Counted from the stretch's first letter, positions 46,201 through 55,690 are shown. The stretch is DNA of 64,000 nt from Acholeplasmatales bacterium (GCA_017454375.1 JAFTDB010000011.1:1-64000); one strand, 5' to 3'. Numbers and translations: made by a program. The notes: a model not told the origin generated them from the sequence alone.

Positions 46201-49200
46201 AAATAGTGGTTGATGATTTGGAGTTTTAACTGAAGTCTTTTCATTTGGTTTTAGTGGAGTATATACTTTTACACCAGTTGTTGTAATAACAGGCTTCTTA
46301 TCCTCATCATAAGGATTGCCAAATTCATCATTATCTTGAGTAATTACAGCAATAATTGTGTGGCCTGTATCATCATGAAGTGGATTATTTGGATCTGGAC
46401 ACTTAAGTGTGTAAGTAGTTCCTTCACCAATTGGATTTGTTGGATCATCAGGTAATCCATCACCATTATCATCATAGTACCATTTAACTGTTGCAGGAGC
46501 AAATGGTAGATCTACAGAAATCTCATCTCCACCTTTTGGATATGTATTAGTTCTTTCAACTTCAATTTCTTCTGTTGGATCCATTGGGATAAATACTTCA
46601 ATAACTTCAGTTGTTTGAGTTGGAATATTTTCTGTAATAGGATCACCATTTTCATCAACAGTTTGAGTAATTACAGCAACTATCTTTTTGCCTAAATCAT
46701 TAGGTTTCTTAATAGTATATGTAGTTCCTTCTCCAATAGGCTCTCCTGTAGGATTACCATTTTCATCAACATAATACCACTTAATTACTACTGGATTTGC
46801 ATCTGTTGAAACAGTTATTTCATCACCTACATATAGAGGTGTATGATCTGGCTTATTAACTGTTGGAGTTCCATCAGGTGTAAGAGGTGAATAAGCTTTA
46901 CCAATAATTGATATAAATCCATTTTCATCTGCAGATTTATTAGCATTAATATTTTTTACAATGCACTCATCAGCAAGTCTATATATTACAAGATTATCAA
47001 AATCTAGTTGTTCAGCTTCAGCTGGGAAACGAACACCAACACCGAAAATAACATACGCATATTCTTTGCTGACATCATTTATAATAGGATTAATTCCGCC
47101 TTTAAATCCGCCAGCTGTTTTAACACTATTAAATATCTCTATATGATTCTTTTCATAAACATAAATAACTCCTTCATTAGCATTAGCTGAAGTTATTATA
47201 TGGCCATTTAAATCAATAACAATATTCTTTTTTATTGTAAGATATGGAGCTCCCTTACCAGTTAAATCAAGGTCTGCTAATAATTTAATTACATCTCCTT
47301 CTTCCCAATCATTATATGCATCTATGAATGAAGGATATAAAGCACAATTTATTTCAGCAACAGCAGCAACTTCTGATGAACGAATTATTGTCTTAAATCC
47401 ATTTGTATCAGCTGAACCATCTTCTTTAATATTTGAAGCAACAAATCCATCATCAAGCTTCAAATATGAAGCTGCAGCAATTTCTTCTTTTGTAAGATTA
47501 GTTCTTGCATTTTTAAATGTAACACTAGCTGAAGCAGTTTCAGGAATTATACCATTAATACCGCCTGTTTTAATTTTACTATTATCAATAGTCAAATTAG
47601 CTGAACCAGATAAAACAATTTGATTTTCAGCGAATTTTAAAATTTTACCATTTAAATCAATAGTTATACTATTTGTAATACTAATAGTTACATTTTCTTG
47701 AGTTAAATCTATATCTTCTAATAGTGTTATTGTTCCATTTTCAGCACATGCATTATATGCATCTAATAATGATGTATATGAAGTATTAGATACCATAGCA
47801 ACTTGTTTTTCAGCAAAAAGTGCTAAATTGCCGTTTTTAAAACCAATATATGGCTTATCCTCGTCTTGACTAAAGAAATAATCATAAGGGTCTTTTTCAC
47901 CCATTCTCTCATTCCAGTTTGTCGTGAATTCACCATTACTAGTTCCTACATGTACTCCAATTTTTTCCATTGGAGTGAATTCGCCATCAAATATTATTGG
48001 TGTTTCTAATCTAAGATCAACGCTATCATCGCTTGGTCCATAATTGTCTTTAATAATTGGTGAACCAGACATATGTAATTCTGCGCTACCATCAGTATTA
48101 ACACAAGCCATAGAATGCTTTTCTGATGCATTATATGCAAATACACCACCATTTATGTGTAATATACCATTACCACGTGAGAAAACAGCAGGGCCAGCTT
48201 GTTGGCATAAATTATAAATAATTGAACCACCATTGATTACAAGTGAGCCATAATCTGATGAGTATAGCGCAGCGCCATGGCCAGATGTGTTTTTATTTCC
48301 AATGATTGTTCCACCATTTATAGTTATTACACCATTATTTTTAGCAGTTATAGCTGCAAAATCTGCATAAGTAGCTGAATTACCTCCTGTGATATATCCA
48401 CCCTTAAATGTTAAATAATTTTCAGTAAGATTATCATTAACTGTAGCTAAACCAGCACCATTATAAAGATCATCATCAGCAACAGTATATTTATGTAAAT
48501 TACTACCACAATCATCAATAACTAATGTTGAACTAGTTGAAGCATAAATCATCATACCAGTAAATCCATTACCAATAATACCATGACCATTTAGGCATAG
48601 CTTAGTTGTTCCATCATCTGGAACATTCCAAGCACTGCTTAATATGACATCATTAGCTAAATAATAATTACCAGCTGTTGTTGGTAATGAATCAGTAGCT
48701 TCCCATTTTTTATAGATGATACCATCATGGTAATGTCCTTCAATAGTAAATTCAACTTCTGCGGTTACATTTCCAAATGTCACCTTTGCTACATATGTTC
48801 CTGGATAAACACATTCATTAACAGCTTTATTATCTTTAAAATAATTAATTGTTGCATTAGGGAAGGCTTTAGTATTATATCCAGCTTCAAAAGTTGCTAC
48901 TTTAGCATTACCATCACATTCAAGATTTTCTGGAGCAACTAATGTTAAAGTTGCTTGATTGTTTTCAAGTGGACAACCTTCAGCACTACAAGTTGCTGTA
49001 ATGGTAGCTCCATTAACTTCATAAGTTAGTTCATGATCATGCTTAGGTATAAAAACAGGATAATCAGTTCCCATCATCCACACATTAGTAAAATCCCAGT
49101 TATAAAAAGAAGTTGAATCTTTAAATCTATCAGCAGAATAAGGATTGCCTACAAATGATATAGGATCAGAAGGCTGATATCTTCTACCTGCACGATCTGT

Positions 49201-50940
49201 TTTACCCTGAACACAGCCCGTTAAATAATAACAATTAATTGGAGCATATGCATCTTTATCAGAAAACATACCGATAATTCCACCAGCATATTCTGCAGCT
49301 TTTGTGCCTGTATTTGGAGTAATTACTTTTCCAACATTATGACATTTTTCAACAGCTCCATTATTATAGCTAGTAATTCCACCAGCATAACCAACAGTAA
49401 CCTCTATATCACCAGTGTTGTAGCAATTAGTAATCACCCAATTATGAGAAGATGCGTTTGAATAATTATAACCAACAATTCCACCTGCATTACATACTGA
49501 TACAATTTTACCATTGTTAAAGCAGTTTGAAATAGTTGTACTGTAGTTTATTATACCAACAACACCACCTGTACCACCTACATTGTCATTATCTGTTCCC
49601 GTGATGTCGCCTATATTTCCACAATATGATACATTGCATTGAGAAGCCTCTCCAACAAAGCCACCTACACGCCTTGCACCGGTAACTGTAACATTAGATG
49701 TACACCCAGTTATTGTAGCAAAAGCAGGAGCATATGCATGAGCATAACCAACAATACCTCCAACACATGTATCGCCAGAAACAGAACCTTCTACAATAAG
49801 ATTTTTGATGGTAGCACCATAAATACAACCAAATAATCCAACACAATTACCAGTTCCACTAATTGCAAGACCTTTAATTGTCTTCTTATTTCCATCAAAT
49901 GTACCTTTATATTCGTTGTCTGTATTACCAATTGGTGTCCACTCTTCATTATTTAAATCAATATCAGCAGTTAACTTTCCACAGGCAGAATTATTCTTTG
50001 TTTTTCCGTTTAATCCATTAACTATATCACGGAATTCTTCAAGTTGATCTTTTCTCTTGATTTGATATGGATTAGCTTCAGTACCATCACCTTGCATAGG
50101 TTGTTGAGGTGTAACTACCAATGCTAATGTTGCAACAGCATCACCAAATTGTAGTTTTGCAGTATATGAGCCCACATCAACTACGCTTTGTACTTCTTGA
50201 TCATTTGAATCATAATATTTAATTATAGGATTAGGGAAGAATTCTTTATTATAATCCTTAGTCAAAGTACAAGCAAAAGCTTGTCCAGTGTATTCTAAAT
50301 CTTCTGGAGCATATATAGTTATAGATGCAGTATGTCCTTCTACTGGACAACCTTCAGCACTACAAGTTGCTGTAATAGTGGCCCCATTAGCTTCATAAGT
50401 TAGCTCATGATTATGCTTAGGTATGAAAACAGGATAATCAGTTCCCATCATCCATACATCAGTGAAATCCCAATTATCAAAGCTTGTTTGAAGCTTGAAT
50501 GCATCAGCACTTAATGGGTTTCCAGTCACAGATGAAGAAGTTGCATAACCTTCTTTATCAGTAAGTTTTGTTGTTTTTCTATAAATGTGGCCTTCTAAAT
50601 AATAGCAATTAGTAATTGTTCCATCACTATTTTTACCATATATGCCACCTTTTTCATCCTCAGCAGTGTCTGTTAGCCTAACGAAACCATAATTAAAACA
50701 ATTTTCAATTGTAGTTTTACTATAACCTGCTATTCCACCAACATATCTTACTGCAGAAACGTCTCCAACATTATAGCAATTCGTTATTTTACAATTCTCT
50801 GCAGTACCAGAAGAAAGATATCCAAGAATACCGCCAGCATTCCTATATGATGTAACATTAGCATGATTTGAACATCTTAAAATTGTTAGTTTTTTGTAAG
50901 CACTATTAACGCGTCCAACAATTCCACCTGCAGCAGCCAT
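43204..50940 (-). CDS. Giant GLUG/Ig-like surface protein, C-terminal part after a frameshift
   Basis: 2578 residues from the first ATG; the frame stays open to about 51114 and continues the protein encoded by 51083-51595. Order: GLUG repeats (GGIVGYLSSGTAEN... GGIAGY), a repeated His/Cys module (HNHELTYEANGATITATCSAEGCP), a second GLUG block, a second such module, a beta-helix stretch (about 860-1300), seven Ig-like modules with calcium-type loops (DDNGDGLPDD), a third His/Cys module, and three C-terminal membrane helices ending RMRHKTN. There is no LPXTG, so anchoring is by the helices. Probable adhesin or scaffold. Confidence 0.85.
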   Translation of the reverse strand: MAAAGGIVGRVNSAYKKLTILRCSNHANVTSYRNAGGILGYLSSGTAENCKITNCYNVGDVSAVRYVGGIAGYSKTTIENCFNYGFVRLTDTAEDEKGGIYGKNSDGTITNCYYLEGHIYRKTTKLTDKEGYATSSSVTGNPLSADAFKLQTSFDNWDFTDVWMMGTDYPVFIPKHNHELTYEANGATITATCSAEGCPVEGHTASITIYAPEDLEYTGQAFACTLTKDYNKEFFPNPIIKYYDSNDQEVQSVVDVGSYTAKLQFGDAVATLALVVTPQQPMQGDGTEANPYQIKRKDQLEEFRDIVNGLNGKTKNNSACGKLTADIDLNNEEWTPIGNTDNEYKGTFDGNKKTIKGLAISGTGNCVGLFGCIYGATIKNLIVEGSVSGDTCVGGIVGYAHAYAPAFATITGCTSNVTVTGARRVGGFVGEASQCNVSYCGNIGDITGTDNDNVGGTGGVVGIINYSTTISNCFNNGKIVSVCNAGGIVGYNYSNASSHNWVITNCYNTGDIEVTVGYAGGITSYNNGAVEKCHNVGKVITPNTGTKAAEYAGGIIGMFSDKDAYAPINCYYLTGCVQGKTDRAGRRYQPSDPISFVGNPYSADRFKDSTSFYNWDFTNVWMMGTDYPVFIPKHDHELTYEVNGATITATCSAEGCPLENNQATLTLVAPENLECDGNAKVATFEAGYNTKAFPNATINYFKDNKAVNECVYPGTYVAKVTFGNVTAEVEFTIEGHYHDGIIYKKWEATDSLPTTAGNYYLANDVILSSAWNVPDDGTTKLCLNGHGIIGNGFTGMMIYASTSSTLVIDDCGSNLHKYTVADDDLYNGAGLATVNDNLTENYLTFKGGYITGGNSATYADFAAITAKNNGVITINGGTIIGNKNTSGHGAALYSSDYGSLVINGGSIIYNLCQQAGPAVFSRGNGILHINGGVFAYNASEKHSMACVNTDGSAELHMSGSPIIKDNYGPSDDSVDLRLETPIIFDGEFTPMEKIGVHVGTSNGEFTTNWNERMGEKDPYDYFFSQDEDKPYIGFKNGNLALFAEKQVAMVSNTSYTSLLDAYNACAENGTITLLEDIDLTQENVTISITNSITIDLNGKILKFAENQIVLSGSANLTIDNSKIKTGGINGIIPETASASVTFKNARTNLTKEEIAAASYLKLDDGFVASNIKEDGSADTNGFKTIIRSSEVAAVAEINCALYPSFIDAYNDWEEGDVIKLLADLDLTGKGAPYLTIKKNIVIDLNGHIITSANANEGVIYVYEKNHIEIFNSVKTAGGFKGGINPIINDVSKEYAYVIFGVGVRFPAEAEQLDFDNLVIYRLADECIVKNINANKSADENGFISIIGKAYSPLTPDGTPTVNKPDHTPLYVGDEITVSTDANPVVIKWYYVDENGNPTGEPIGEGTTYTIKKPNDLGKKIVAVITQTVDENGDPITENIPTQTTEVIEVFIPMDPTEEIEVERTNTYPKGGDEISVDLPFAPATVKWYYDDNGDGLPDDPTNPIGEGTTYTLKCPDPNNPLHDDTGHTIIAVITQDNDEFGNPYDEDKKPVITTTGVKVYTPLKPNEKTSVKTPNHQPLFGGDDIEVETKATDVTIEWFYDDDKNGLPDDPANPIGEGKTYTVKTNKDDQTHNDDGHIIIARVTQNKDENGDAYADEDKPRQYSNGIEIYKTLDTNPEHKPDIEVPGDKDEVEDGDEISVDTDANPVTIEWFYDDNGDGLPDDPEHPLDTGTTYTVKTPDKENEQHNDRGHTIIGVITQPKKPDGSDYPADEVPTISTNPVKVAGKLPKEIEVQVGKFYLFGDTIVFPEDVVVAANPEESITQKAGKVLVTYNIRKGAMVQFYDMLTDTNGIIHQLYVEPISPITSASEIVGLKCVSGDGTSANPYVFMAVTENDLYTPLDPTQKAELDKPTHTPLLDGDVLTVETDANPVTIEWFYDDDGDGLPDDPDDPLDTGTTYTVKCPDDEGHKIIARVTQDKKEDGTDYPEGEKPVTYTDPIEVYTPFVPDPENPVTIDIPGSKPKAENGDQIYVDVDGDPVTVKWYYDDDHDGQPDDPANPIGEGKEYIVVCPDSEDPTHDDTGHTIIAVITQDKKPDGTDYPEGEAPTETTGPIVVKGNIGGFTPIDTSEKPVVVIPGDKEEAEEGDVLTVETDTKPVIVTWYYDDDNDGRPDSATPIGTGKTYTVVCPDPNDSTHDDTGHKIIAIIKQTKDENGDDILPSRIKQVASDAIKVEGVIPHTHNFTYKVNGTTITAKCNNAYCPITEGLTLTLVAPTGNMVYDGQPRVATLKAGYNAEAFPGATIKYFQGTTEVASCVNAGTYVAKVTFGTATAQVVFTIENWKEQDADHTEVAAEIVGAAKDENIHIKVEVKTTVSAQQTSPTDYEAIKAKLAKDEEISKVYDVKLIRTVNGQSTEIQPSDIKEGTTIIVTMDIPEGMAADFRILHIHGPNDTEFVENFTVLGKKVSFSVTRLSEFAFVAKKVNTNHGFCVGWVLFILVMLEALFLAFCSIPQILRKFDLEDKKEYFQNIGLFSSIAVTIFGIVAIAVDSCVIGLASYGAAMAIIICYVVFLVLRMRHKTN
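44250..46870 (-). repeat. Seven Ig-like modules with embedded DxDGxxDD loops
   Basis: Coding repeat of about 100-115 codons. Each copy has a GDxIxVxTDANPVTIEWFYDD core, a DDNGDGLPDDP-type loop, GTTYTVKxPD and GHTIIAVITQ. One copy (about the fourth) carries an extra insert of about 90 residues between 45240 and 45620. The first copy, near 46,780, has a shorter loop (DENGNPTGEP). Confidence 0.88.
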
Positions 50941-51082
50941 TGTTTGAGTACCAGTGTATGTAATCTCTCCATAGTTTGAACAATCAATTATTTTACCATT
51001 AGCTGCGGTTCCAACGATTCCAGCAGGGAATCCACCACCATTTTCTGAACCAGCAGAAGTGATTGTCGCATAATTCTTACAA

Positions 51083-51595
51083 TTAACAATCTCTAAATTC
51101 TGTTGAGCTATATGCTAATTCACCTACTATTCCACCTGCATTGTATGTTGATGCAACAGATCCATATACAGATAGATTTGCAATTTTTGCACTGCCTGAT
51201 AATTGGCCAAATAAGCCACCATCTGCATATCTTCCTTCGACATTAACATTTAATCCTTCGATTTTTTTATTGTTACCATCAAAAGAACCCGTATATGCCG
51301 TCGAACCATATGGTGCTATCGGTGTCCAATCCTCATTTTCTAAATTAATATCCGCTGTTAATATAGCGCACGCAGAAGAGTTTCTTGTTTCTCCGCCTGT
51401 TCCATTAACAATATCACGGAATTTTTCTAATTCTGCTTTTGTGCTAATTTGGTATGGGTTATCTGCAGTACCAGCACCACTTCCATCCCAAGCAGCATAA
51501 ACCTTGCTGGAGCTAAAGATTCCAACAAGCACAAATGTAAGTGCGATTGCAAAAAGAGCGAATAATGCACTTATTTTTGAAGCATATTTTCTCAT
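51083..51595 (-). CDS. Giant surface protein, N-terminal part (frameshifted fragment)
   Basis: 170 residues from ATG 51595. Signal peptide (MRKYASKISALFALFAIALTF... KVYAA), then the same DGSGAGTADNPYQISTKAELEKFRDIVNG unit and GLUG repeats as in the downstream part. The frame ends in TAA at 51085-51083 right in the middle of a GLUG repeat (GGIVGELAYSST...). Reading one base on gives QNLEIVNCKNYATIT, the expected continuation. So 43204-51595 was one gene of about 8.4 kb; the shift lies in 51083-51117. A longer start at 51607 lies on top of the SD. Confidence 0.85.
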   Translation of the reverse strand: MRKYASKISALFALFAIALTFVLVGIFSSSKVYAAWDGSGAGTADNPYQISTKAELEKFRDIVNGTGGETRNSSACAILTADINLENEDWTPIAPYGSTAYTGSFDGNNKKIEGLNVNVEGRYADGGLFGQLSGSAKIANLSVYGSVASTYNAGGIVGELAYSSTEFRDC

Positions 51596-51637
51596 ATCAA
51601 TTACCATCCTTTCCTTACGTACTAGATATGAAACTTA

Positions 51638-51742
51638 ATAAATGTAGTATACATTTATCAATCTAGATATTTAGCATAAATTTCGCTAATTCCTCATTAT
51701 ACGCAAAAATTATAACATTATGGATGGGACAAACATGGGACA
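51638..51742 (-). promoter_or_regulatory. Control region of the giant surface protein: 21-bp dyad and 11-bp-spaced direct repeats
   Basis: ATAAATGTA-GTA-TACATTTAT (51638-51658), a perfect 9-bp-arm dyad, lies in the leader or promoter. Upstream, TGTCCCAT occurs twice (51742-51735 and 51731-51724 on the minus strand), 11 bp apart. TATAAT at 51701-51696 lacks a good -35, as in activator-dependent promoters. Confidence 0.45.
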
Positions 51743-51787
51743 TAATTTGATAGGCCTTATGCTCTCAGCTTTAAAAAAAACAAAAAA

Positions 51788-51802
51788 GGCTCCATTGGAG
51801 CC
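51788..51802 (-). terminator. Terminator of the mscS gene
   Basis: GGCTCC / GGAGCC stem with a 3-base loop and a long T-run on the minus strand. Confidence 0.9.
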
Positions 51803-51828
51803 AATTTTTAAAACTAAATATAATTATA

Positions 51829-52758
51829 TTATTCTTGTTTAATTGTAACATCAAGTTGATTAAATGGAATTGTAATATGATTTTCATCAAAAATATTCTT
51901 AATTTCACTTAATAAATACCAATTTGCTGTCCAATAATTTTCTCTTTTTACCCAAACTCTAGTAGTTAGCTTAATAGAGCTATCGCCATATTCAGATACC
52001 TCACAAAATGGTGAAGGATCCTTTAATACTAAATCATAATCTTGAGCAACTTTTCTAATTAAATTCTTAGCAAGCTCAACATTAGTTTCATATGCAACAT
52101 CAAATACGATATCAAGTCTTCTAGTATCCTTAACACTGTTATTAACAATAACATTATTAGCTAGAGTACCATTTGGAATATATACCATTCTATTATCTGG
52201 TGTACAGATATGAGTATAGAACAATTTAATATCCTCAACAGTTCCTGATTGACCATTAGATGTGATGAAATCACCAAGCTTGAATGGTCTCATGATTATG
52301 ATAATCATACCACCAGCAAAGTTAGATAATGTACCTTGTACAGCAAGTGAAACACCAACACCTGCAGAAGCTATTACTGCTGTAATAGATGCGGTTTGAA
52401 TACCTACATAGGCAACAAGTCCAGCAACAATTAATATCTTTAATGCGATTCTACAAAGATTAACTAATACTCTAGATATCGTTGGATCTGTTTTTCTCTT
52501 TTCAAGTCTTTTAGAAATTCTTTTGAAGATAAAGTTAATTATCTTAAAAGAAATGAACATTACGATAATTGAAACAATTATTCTTAAGCCTACTTTAATA
52601 CACCAATCGCCAATTGTTTGCCACAAATATTCCCAGTTAATACCAGTAGATGTTAAAATCTTTTCTGTTGAGGTAGTTGTAGTTGCAGCAGCACTTGTAG
52701 TTGTAGTAGTTGTTGGTTCAGTAGTTAATAATCTATTTATAATGTTATAAACATTCAT
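51829..52758 (-). CDS. MscS-family mechanosensitive channel
   Basis: 309 residues. Thr-rich N-terminus (TTEPTTTTTT...), three membrane helices (about 50-75, 95-120, 125-150), the pore-lining TM3 with GVGVSLAVQGTLSNFAGGMIIIIMRPFKLGDFI, then the cytoplasmic beta and alpha/beta domain. Opens under membrane tension to release solutes. The Thr stretch at the N-terminus is unlike MscS and recalls the linkers in secreted proteins of this genome. Confidence 0.92.
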   Translation of the reverse strand: MNVYNIINRLLTTEPTTTTTTSAAATTTTSTEKILTSTGINWEYLWQTIGDWCIKVGLRIIVSIIVMFISFKIINFIFKRISKRLEKRKTDPTISRVLVNLCRIALKILIVAGLVAYVGIQTASITAVIASAGVGVSLAVQGTLSNFAGGMIIIIMRPFKLGDFITSNGQSGTVEDIKLFYTHICTPDNRMVYIPNGTLANNVIVNNSVKDTRRLDIVFDVAYETNVELAKNLIRKVAQDYDLVLKDPSPFCEVSEYGDSSIKLTTRVWVKRENYWTANWYLLSEIKNIFDENHITIPFNQLDVTIKQE

Positions 52759-52785
52759 TTATTAATCACTCCTTAACGTCTTAAA

Positions 52786-52814
52786 ATTATATAATTTTTA
52801 GAACGTTTTTTCAA
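52786..52814 (-). promoter_or_regulatory. mscS promoter with imperfect dyad
   Basis: TTGAAA (52814-52809), 17 bp, TATAAT (52791-52786). An AACGT...ACGTT imperfect dyad (52774-52806) covers the spacer and -10. Confidence 0.65.
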
Positions 52815-52819
52815 TAATA

Positions 52820-53023
52820 TTATTTTGCTTCGTAGCCAGCTTCTATGATTGCTTTTACAACTGCTTCTTTATCGATTTCACCATTAGATGTAACTGTTAC
52901 ATTCTTATCATCTAAAGATACCTTAGCATCCTCAACTCCAGTAACACTCTTACATGCATCCTCTACTCTTTTAGCACAATGCATACACATCATTCCTTCT
53001 ACTTCAATAACTAAACTTTTCAT
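52820..53023 (-). CDS. Internal in-frame CopZ-like copper chaperone start within copA (candidate)
   Basis: ATG 53023-53021 is codon 774 of copA, in the same frame, and would give a free 67-residue CopZ-size protein ([19 protein letters not shown]...) with MCMHC and the standard HMA length. GGAGG (53036-53032) stands exactly 8 bases before it. A comparable dual output is known from E. coli copA, where frameshifting makes a free chaperone; here an internal start would do it. Sequence shows the site; use is inferred. Confidence 0.55.
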   Translation of the reverse strand: MKSLVIEVEGMMCMHCAKRVEDACKSVTGVEDAKVSLDDKNVTVTSNGEIDKEAVVKAIIEAGYEAK

Positions 53024-55342
53024 ACTCTTTTCCTCCTCTATTTTTATATTAGTCATATCAACATTTTTATACGCTCTTTTTTTGCGTTTTTTATCTGGGT
53101 TAAATAAATTAATCCTTAATGCGTTTAAAACGACTGTAACGCTTGATAAGCTCATTGCTAGAGCACCATACCATGGCTTTAGCTTAGCAAGGCCAATACC
53201 TGATAATGCACCTGCCGCAATTGGTATCATAATTAGATTATAAAAGAAAGCCCAGAATAAATTTTCTTTTATATTTAATAAAGTATATCTAGAAATCTTT
53301 ATCGCTCTAACAGCATCCATAAGTGATGATTTGATTAGTACTATTTCTGCTGAATCAATTGCAACATCAGTACCAGCACCAATCGCAACACCTACATTAG
53401 CTTCGCTTAATGCGACCGCATCATTGATTCCATCACCTATCATCATTACCTTGCCTTGCTTCTTTAATTCCTTAACTATAGACATCTTACCATCAGGTAA
53501 TACATCAGATATATAATTATCTATTCCAACAAGCGAAGCAATATATGCTGCAGTATTTTTATTATCACCTGTTAGCATGATTGGTGTAACACCCACGTTC
53601 TTCATTTCCTTGATTGCTTCTATTGAATCTTCTTTTATAACATCAGCAACTGCAATGATACCAATTAATTTATCATCATAGATGAAATACATTGGTGTCT
53701 TACCTTTTTTAGATAATTCATCACCTAAAGCTTGATATTCATTGCTAATGCTTGTAAGCTCAGAAGCTGACTTTAAATTCATTCCATAAATTCTTTTTTT
53801 ATTGATTACACCAGCAACACCCTTACCTGGAAGCGATACAAATTCAGATACTTCATATTTATCAATATCTTTATATCCTGATATAGCTTTAGCAAGTGGA
53901 TGAGATGAATTATTTTCTAAGCTTATAGCAAGCTTTAATAATTCTTCTTTATCATAATCAATCTCTATTATATCAGTAACCTCTGGCTTGCCTTTAGTAA
54001 TTGTTCCTGTCTTATCTAGTAAGACATAATCAACCTTATCAGCCTCTTCAAGTATTTCAGCACTCTTAAACAATATGCCATTTCTAGCACCCTTACCAGA
54101 TCCAACCATTATGGCAACTGGTGTAGCAAGACCTAGGGCACATGGGCATGATATAACAAGCAATGATATAGCTCTTTCGATTGAATAAGATAATAATGTT
54201 GTATTACCAAGGCCTTCAACAAAGCTACCACCAAGTATCATCCAAAGTGTAAATGTTACAAGGGCGATACCTATCACAACTGGAACAAATACTCCGGCAA
54301 CCTTATCAGCTATTTTAGATATCTTTGCTTTAGTTGCGTTAGCATCCTCAACCATCTTAATAATTTGTGAGAATGTAGTATCCTCAAGCTTCTTTAAAGC
54401 CTTACATTTTAAAACACCATTTTGATTGATGGTTGCTGAAAAGACATTATCTCCATCACCTTTATCAACTGGAAGTGATTCACCAGTTAATGCTTGTTCA
54501 TCTACTGCACCATATCCTGATATAACCACACCATCAACTGGTATAGCCTCACCAGGCTTTACAATAAAGATATCACCAACATTAACAGCATTAGCATCTA
54601 CTTCTATTTCCTGATCATCCTTTATAATTGTTGCCTTCTTAGGCTTTAGCTTAAGTAATGCTTTTAATGCATTAGTAGTTTTACCCTTTGAATATGCTTC
54701 TAATGTTTTACCAATAGTGATTAATGTTGGCACCATACCTGCAGTTTCAAATGAGATATTCATTGATAGTCTCATTACTGCATCCATATTCATCATGTTG
54801 GCATCATGTAGCATTATTAAATATAGAATAAATGAATATATGAATGCTACACCACTACCTAAGGCAACAAGTGTATCCATATTGAATGATAAATGAATAC
54901 TAGATTTAAAGCCTGAGATGAAAAATGCTTTATTAATTATCATTATCACAAGTGATAAGAACATCATGATAATCCCGACTAATAAAGGATTTTTAGCTAA
55001 ATCACCTAGTGGCCATCCATTCATATAGGCCATACCTATATAGAATAGTGGAACTAATAAAACTGATGAATAAATTAGTCTTTTAATCAGTCCTTTTAAT
55101 TCTTTATTATCATCTATTTTTTCTTCTTTTTGTTTGTTTGCAAGATATGATTTATAGCCTGCCTTGTCAACGGCCTCATTGATTTTATTAACATCTAGAT
55201 TATCCTCAAAATCAACAACCATTGAATTAGTAAGTAGATTGACACTAACGTTCTTTACTCCCTCTACCTTCCTAACAGCCTTATCAACATGAGCCTGACA
55301 TGCAGCACAAGTCATACCTTCAATGTTGAATTTTTCTTTCAT
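52820..55342 (-). CDS. copA: Copper-exporting P1B-type ATPase with an extra C-terminal metal-binding domain
   Basis: 840 residues. N-terminal HMA domain [11 protein letters not shown] (CxxC at about 11-14), eight membrane helices with the copper motif [11 protein letters not shown], phosphorylation site [15 protein letters not shown] and the P1B HP motif [10 protein letters not shown]. After the last helix a charged linker ([11 protein letters not shown]) leads to a second HMA domain ([11 protein letters not shown], about 781-791). The metal-binding tail is a CopZ-like module, rare at this end. Start overlaps csoR (ATGA), so both are under CsoR control. Moves Cu(I) out of the cell. Confidence 0.94.
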   Translation of the reverse strand: MKEKFNIEGMTCAACQAHVDKAVRKVEGVKNVSVNLLTNSMVVDFEDNLDVNKINEAVDKAGYKSYLANKQKEEKIDDNKELKGLIKRLIYSSVLLVPLFYIGMAYMNGWPLGDLAKNPLLVGIIMMFLSLVIMIINKAFFISGFKSSIHLSFNMDTLVALGSGVAFIYSFILYLIMLHDANMMNMDAVMRLSMNISFETAGMVPTLITIGKTLEAYSKGKTTNALKALLKLKPKKATIIKDDQEIEVDANAVNVGDIFIVKPGEAIPVDGVVISGYGAVDEQALTGESLPVDKGDGDNVFSATINQNGVLKCKALKKLEDTTFSQIIKMVEDANATKAKISKIADKVAGVFVPVVIGIALVTFTLWMILGGSFVEGLGNTTLLSYSIERAISLLVISCPCALGLATPVAIMVGSGKGARNGILFKSAEILEEADKVDYVLLDKTGTITKGKPEVTDIIEIDYDKEELLKLAISLENNSSHPLAKAISGYKDIDKYEVSEFVSLPGKGVAGVINKKRIYGMNLKSASELTSISNEYQALGDELSKKGKTPMYFIYDDKLIGIIAVADVIKEDSIEAIKEMKNVGVTPIMLTGDNKNTAAYIASLVGIDNYISDVLPDGKMSIVKELKKQGKVMMIGDGINDAVALSEANVGVAIGAGTDVAIDSAEIVLIKSSLMDAVRAIKISRYTLLNIKENLFWAFFYNLIMIPIAAGALSGIGLAKLKPWYGALAMSLSSVTVVLNALRINLFNPDKKRKKRAYKNVDMTNIKIEEEKSMKSLVIEVEGMMCMHCAKRVEDACKSVTGVEDAKVSLDDKNVTVTSNGEIDKEAVVKAIIEAGYEAK

Positions 55343-55635
55343 TATGAAAATCTCCTAAATAACTCTAATATCTCATCAATCTCTTTAGTCTCACCACTAT
55401 TAATACTTTCAACAAGACATGTATGCATATGCTCCTCAAGTATTACATTAGATAAGCTTCTTAAAGCCTTATCTGAAGCAGCAAGCTGAATCAAGATATC
55501 ACCACAATATTTATTGTCATCAATCATCTTCTTTATTCCTTGAAGCTGACCAATAATTCTATTTAATCTATTATTAAGTTTTTTCTTATCCTCTTCACTT
55601 CTAATCTTTTTTCTTTCACAACAGCATTCAGACAT
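55342..55635 (-). CDS. csoR: CsoR-family copper-sensing repressor
   Basis: 97 residues. An all-helical CsoR/RcnR protein with the copper ligand set [12 protein letters not shown] (Cys) and [10 protein letters not shown] (His and Cys). N-terminal SECCCERK adds further Cys. Apo-protein binds the operators just upstream and releases when Cu(I) binds. Its ATG is 4-5 bp from the downstream operator arm. Confidence 0.93.
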   Translation of the reverse strand: MSECCCERKKIRSEEDKKKLNNRLNRIIGQLQGIKKMIDDNKYCGDILIQLAASDKALRSLSNVILEEHMHTCLVESINSGETKEIDEILELFRRFS

Positions 55636-55638
55636 ATT

Positions 55639-55690
55639 ATATACCCCCTAGAAGTATCTATATTATATACTGGTAGGGGGTATATGTCAA
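55639..55690 (-). promoter_or_regulatory. csoR-copA promoter with two CsoR-type operators
   Basis: TTGACA (55690-55685), 17 bp, TATAAT (55667-55662). Perfect inverted arms ATATACCCCCTA (55639-55650) and TAGGGGGTATAT (55674-55685) match the GC-tract with flanking TA known for CsoR sites. One arm fills the spacer; the other lies in the leader and supplies the AGGGGG ribosome site of csoR. Confidence 0.85.
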
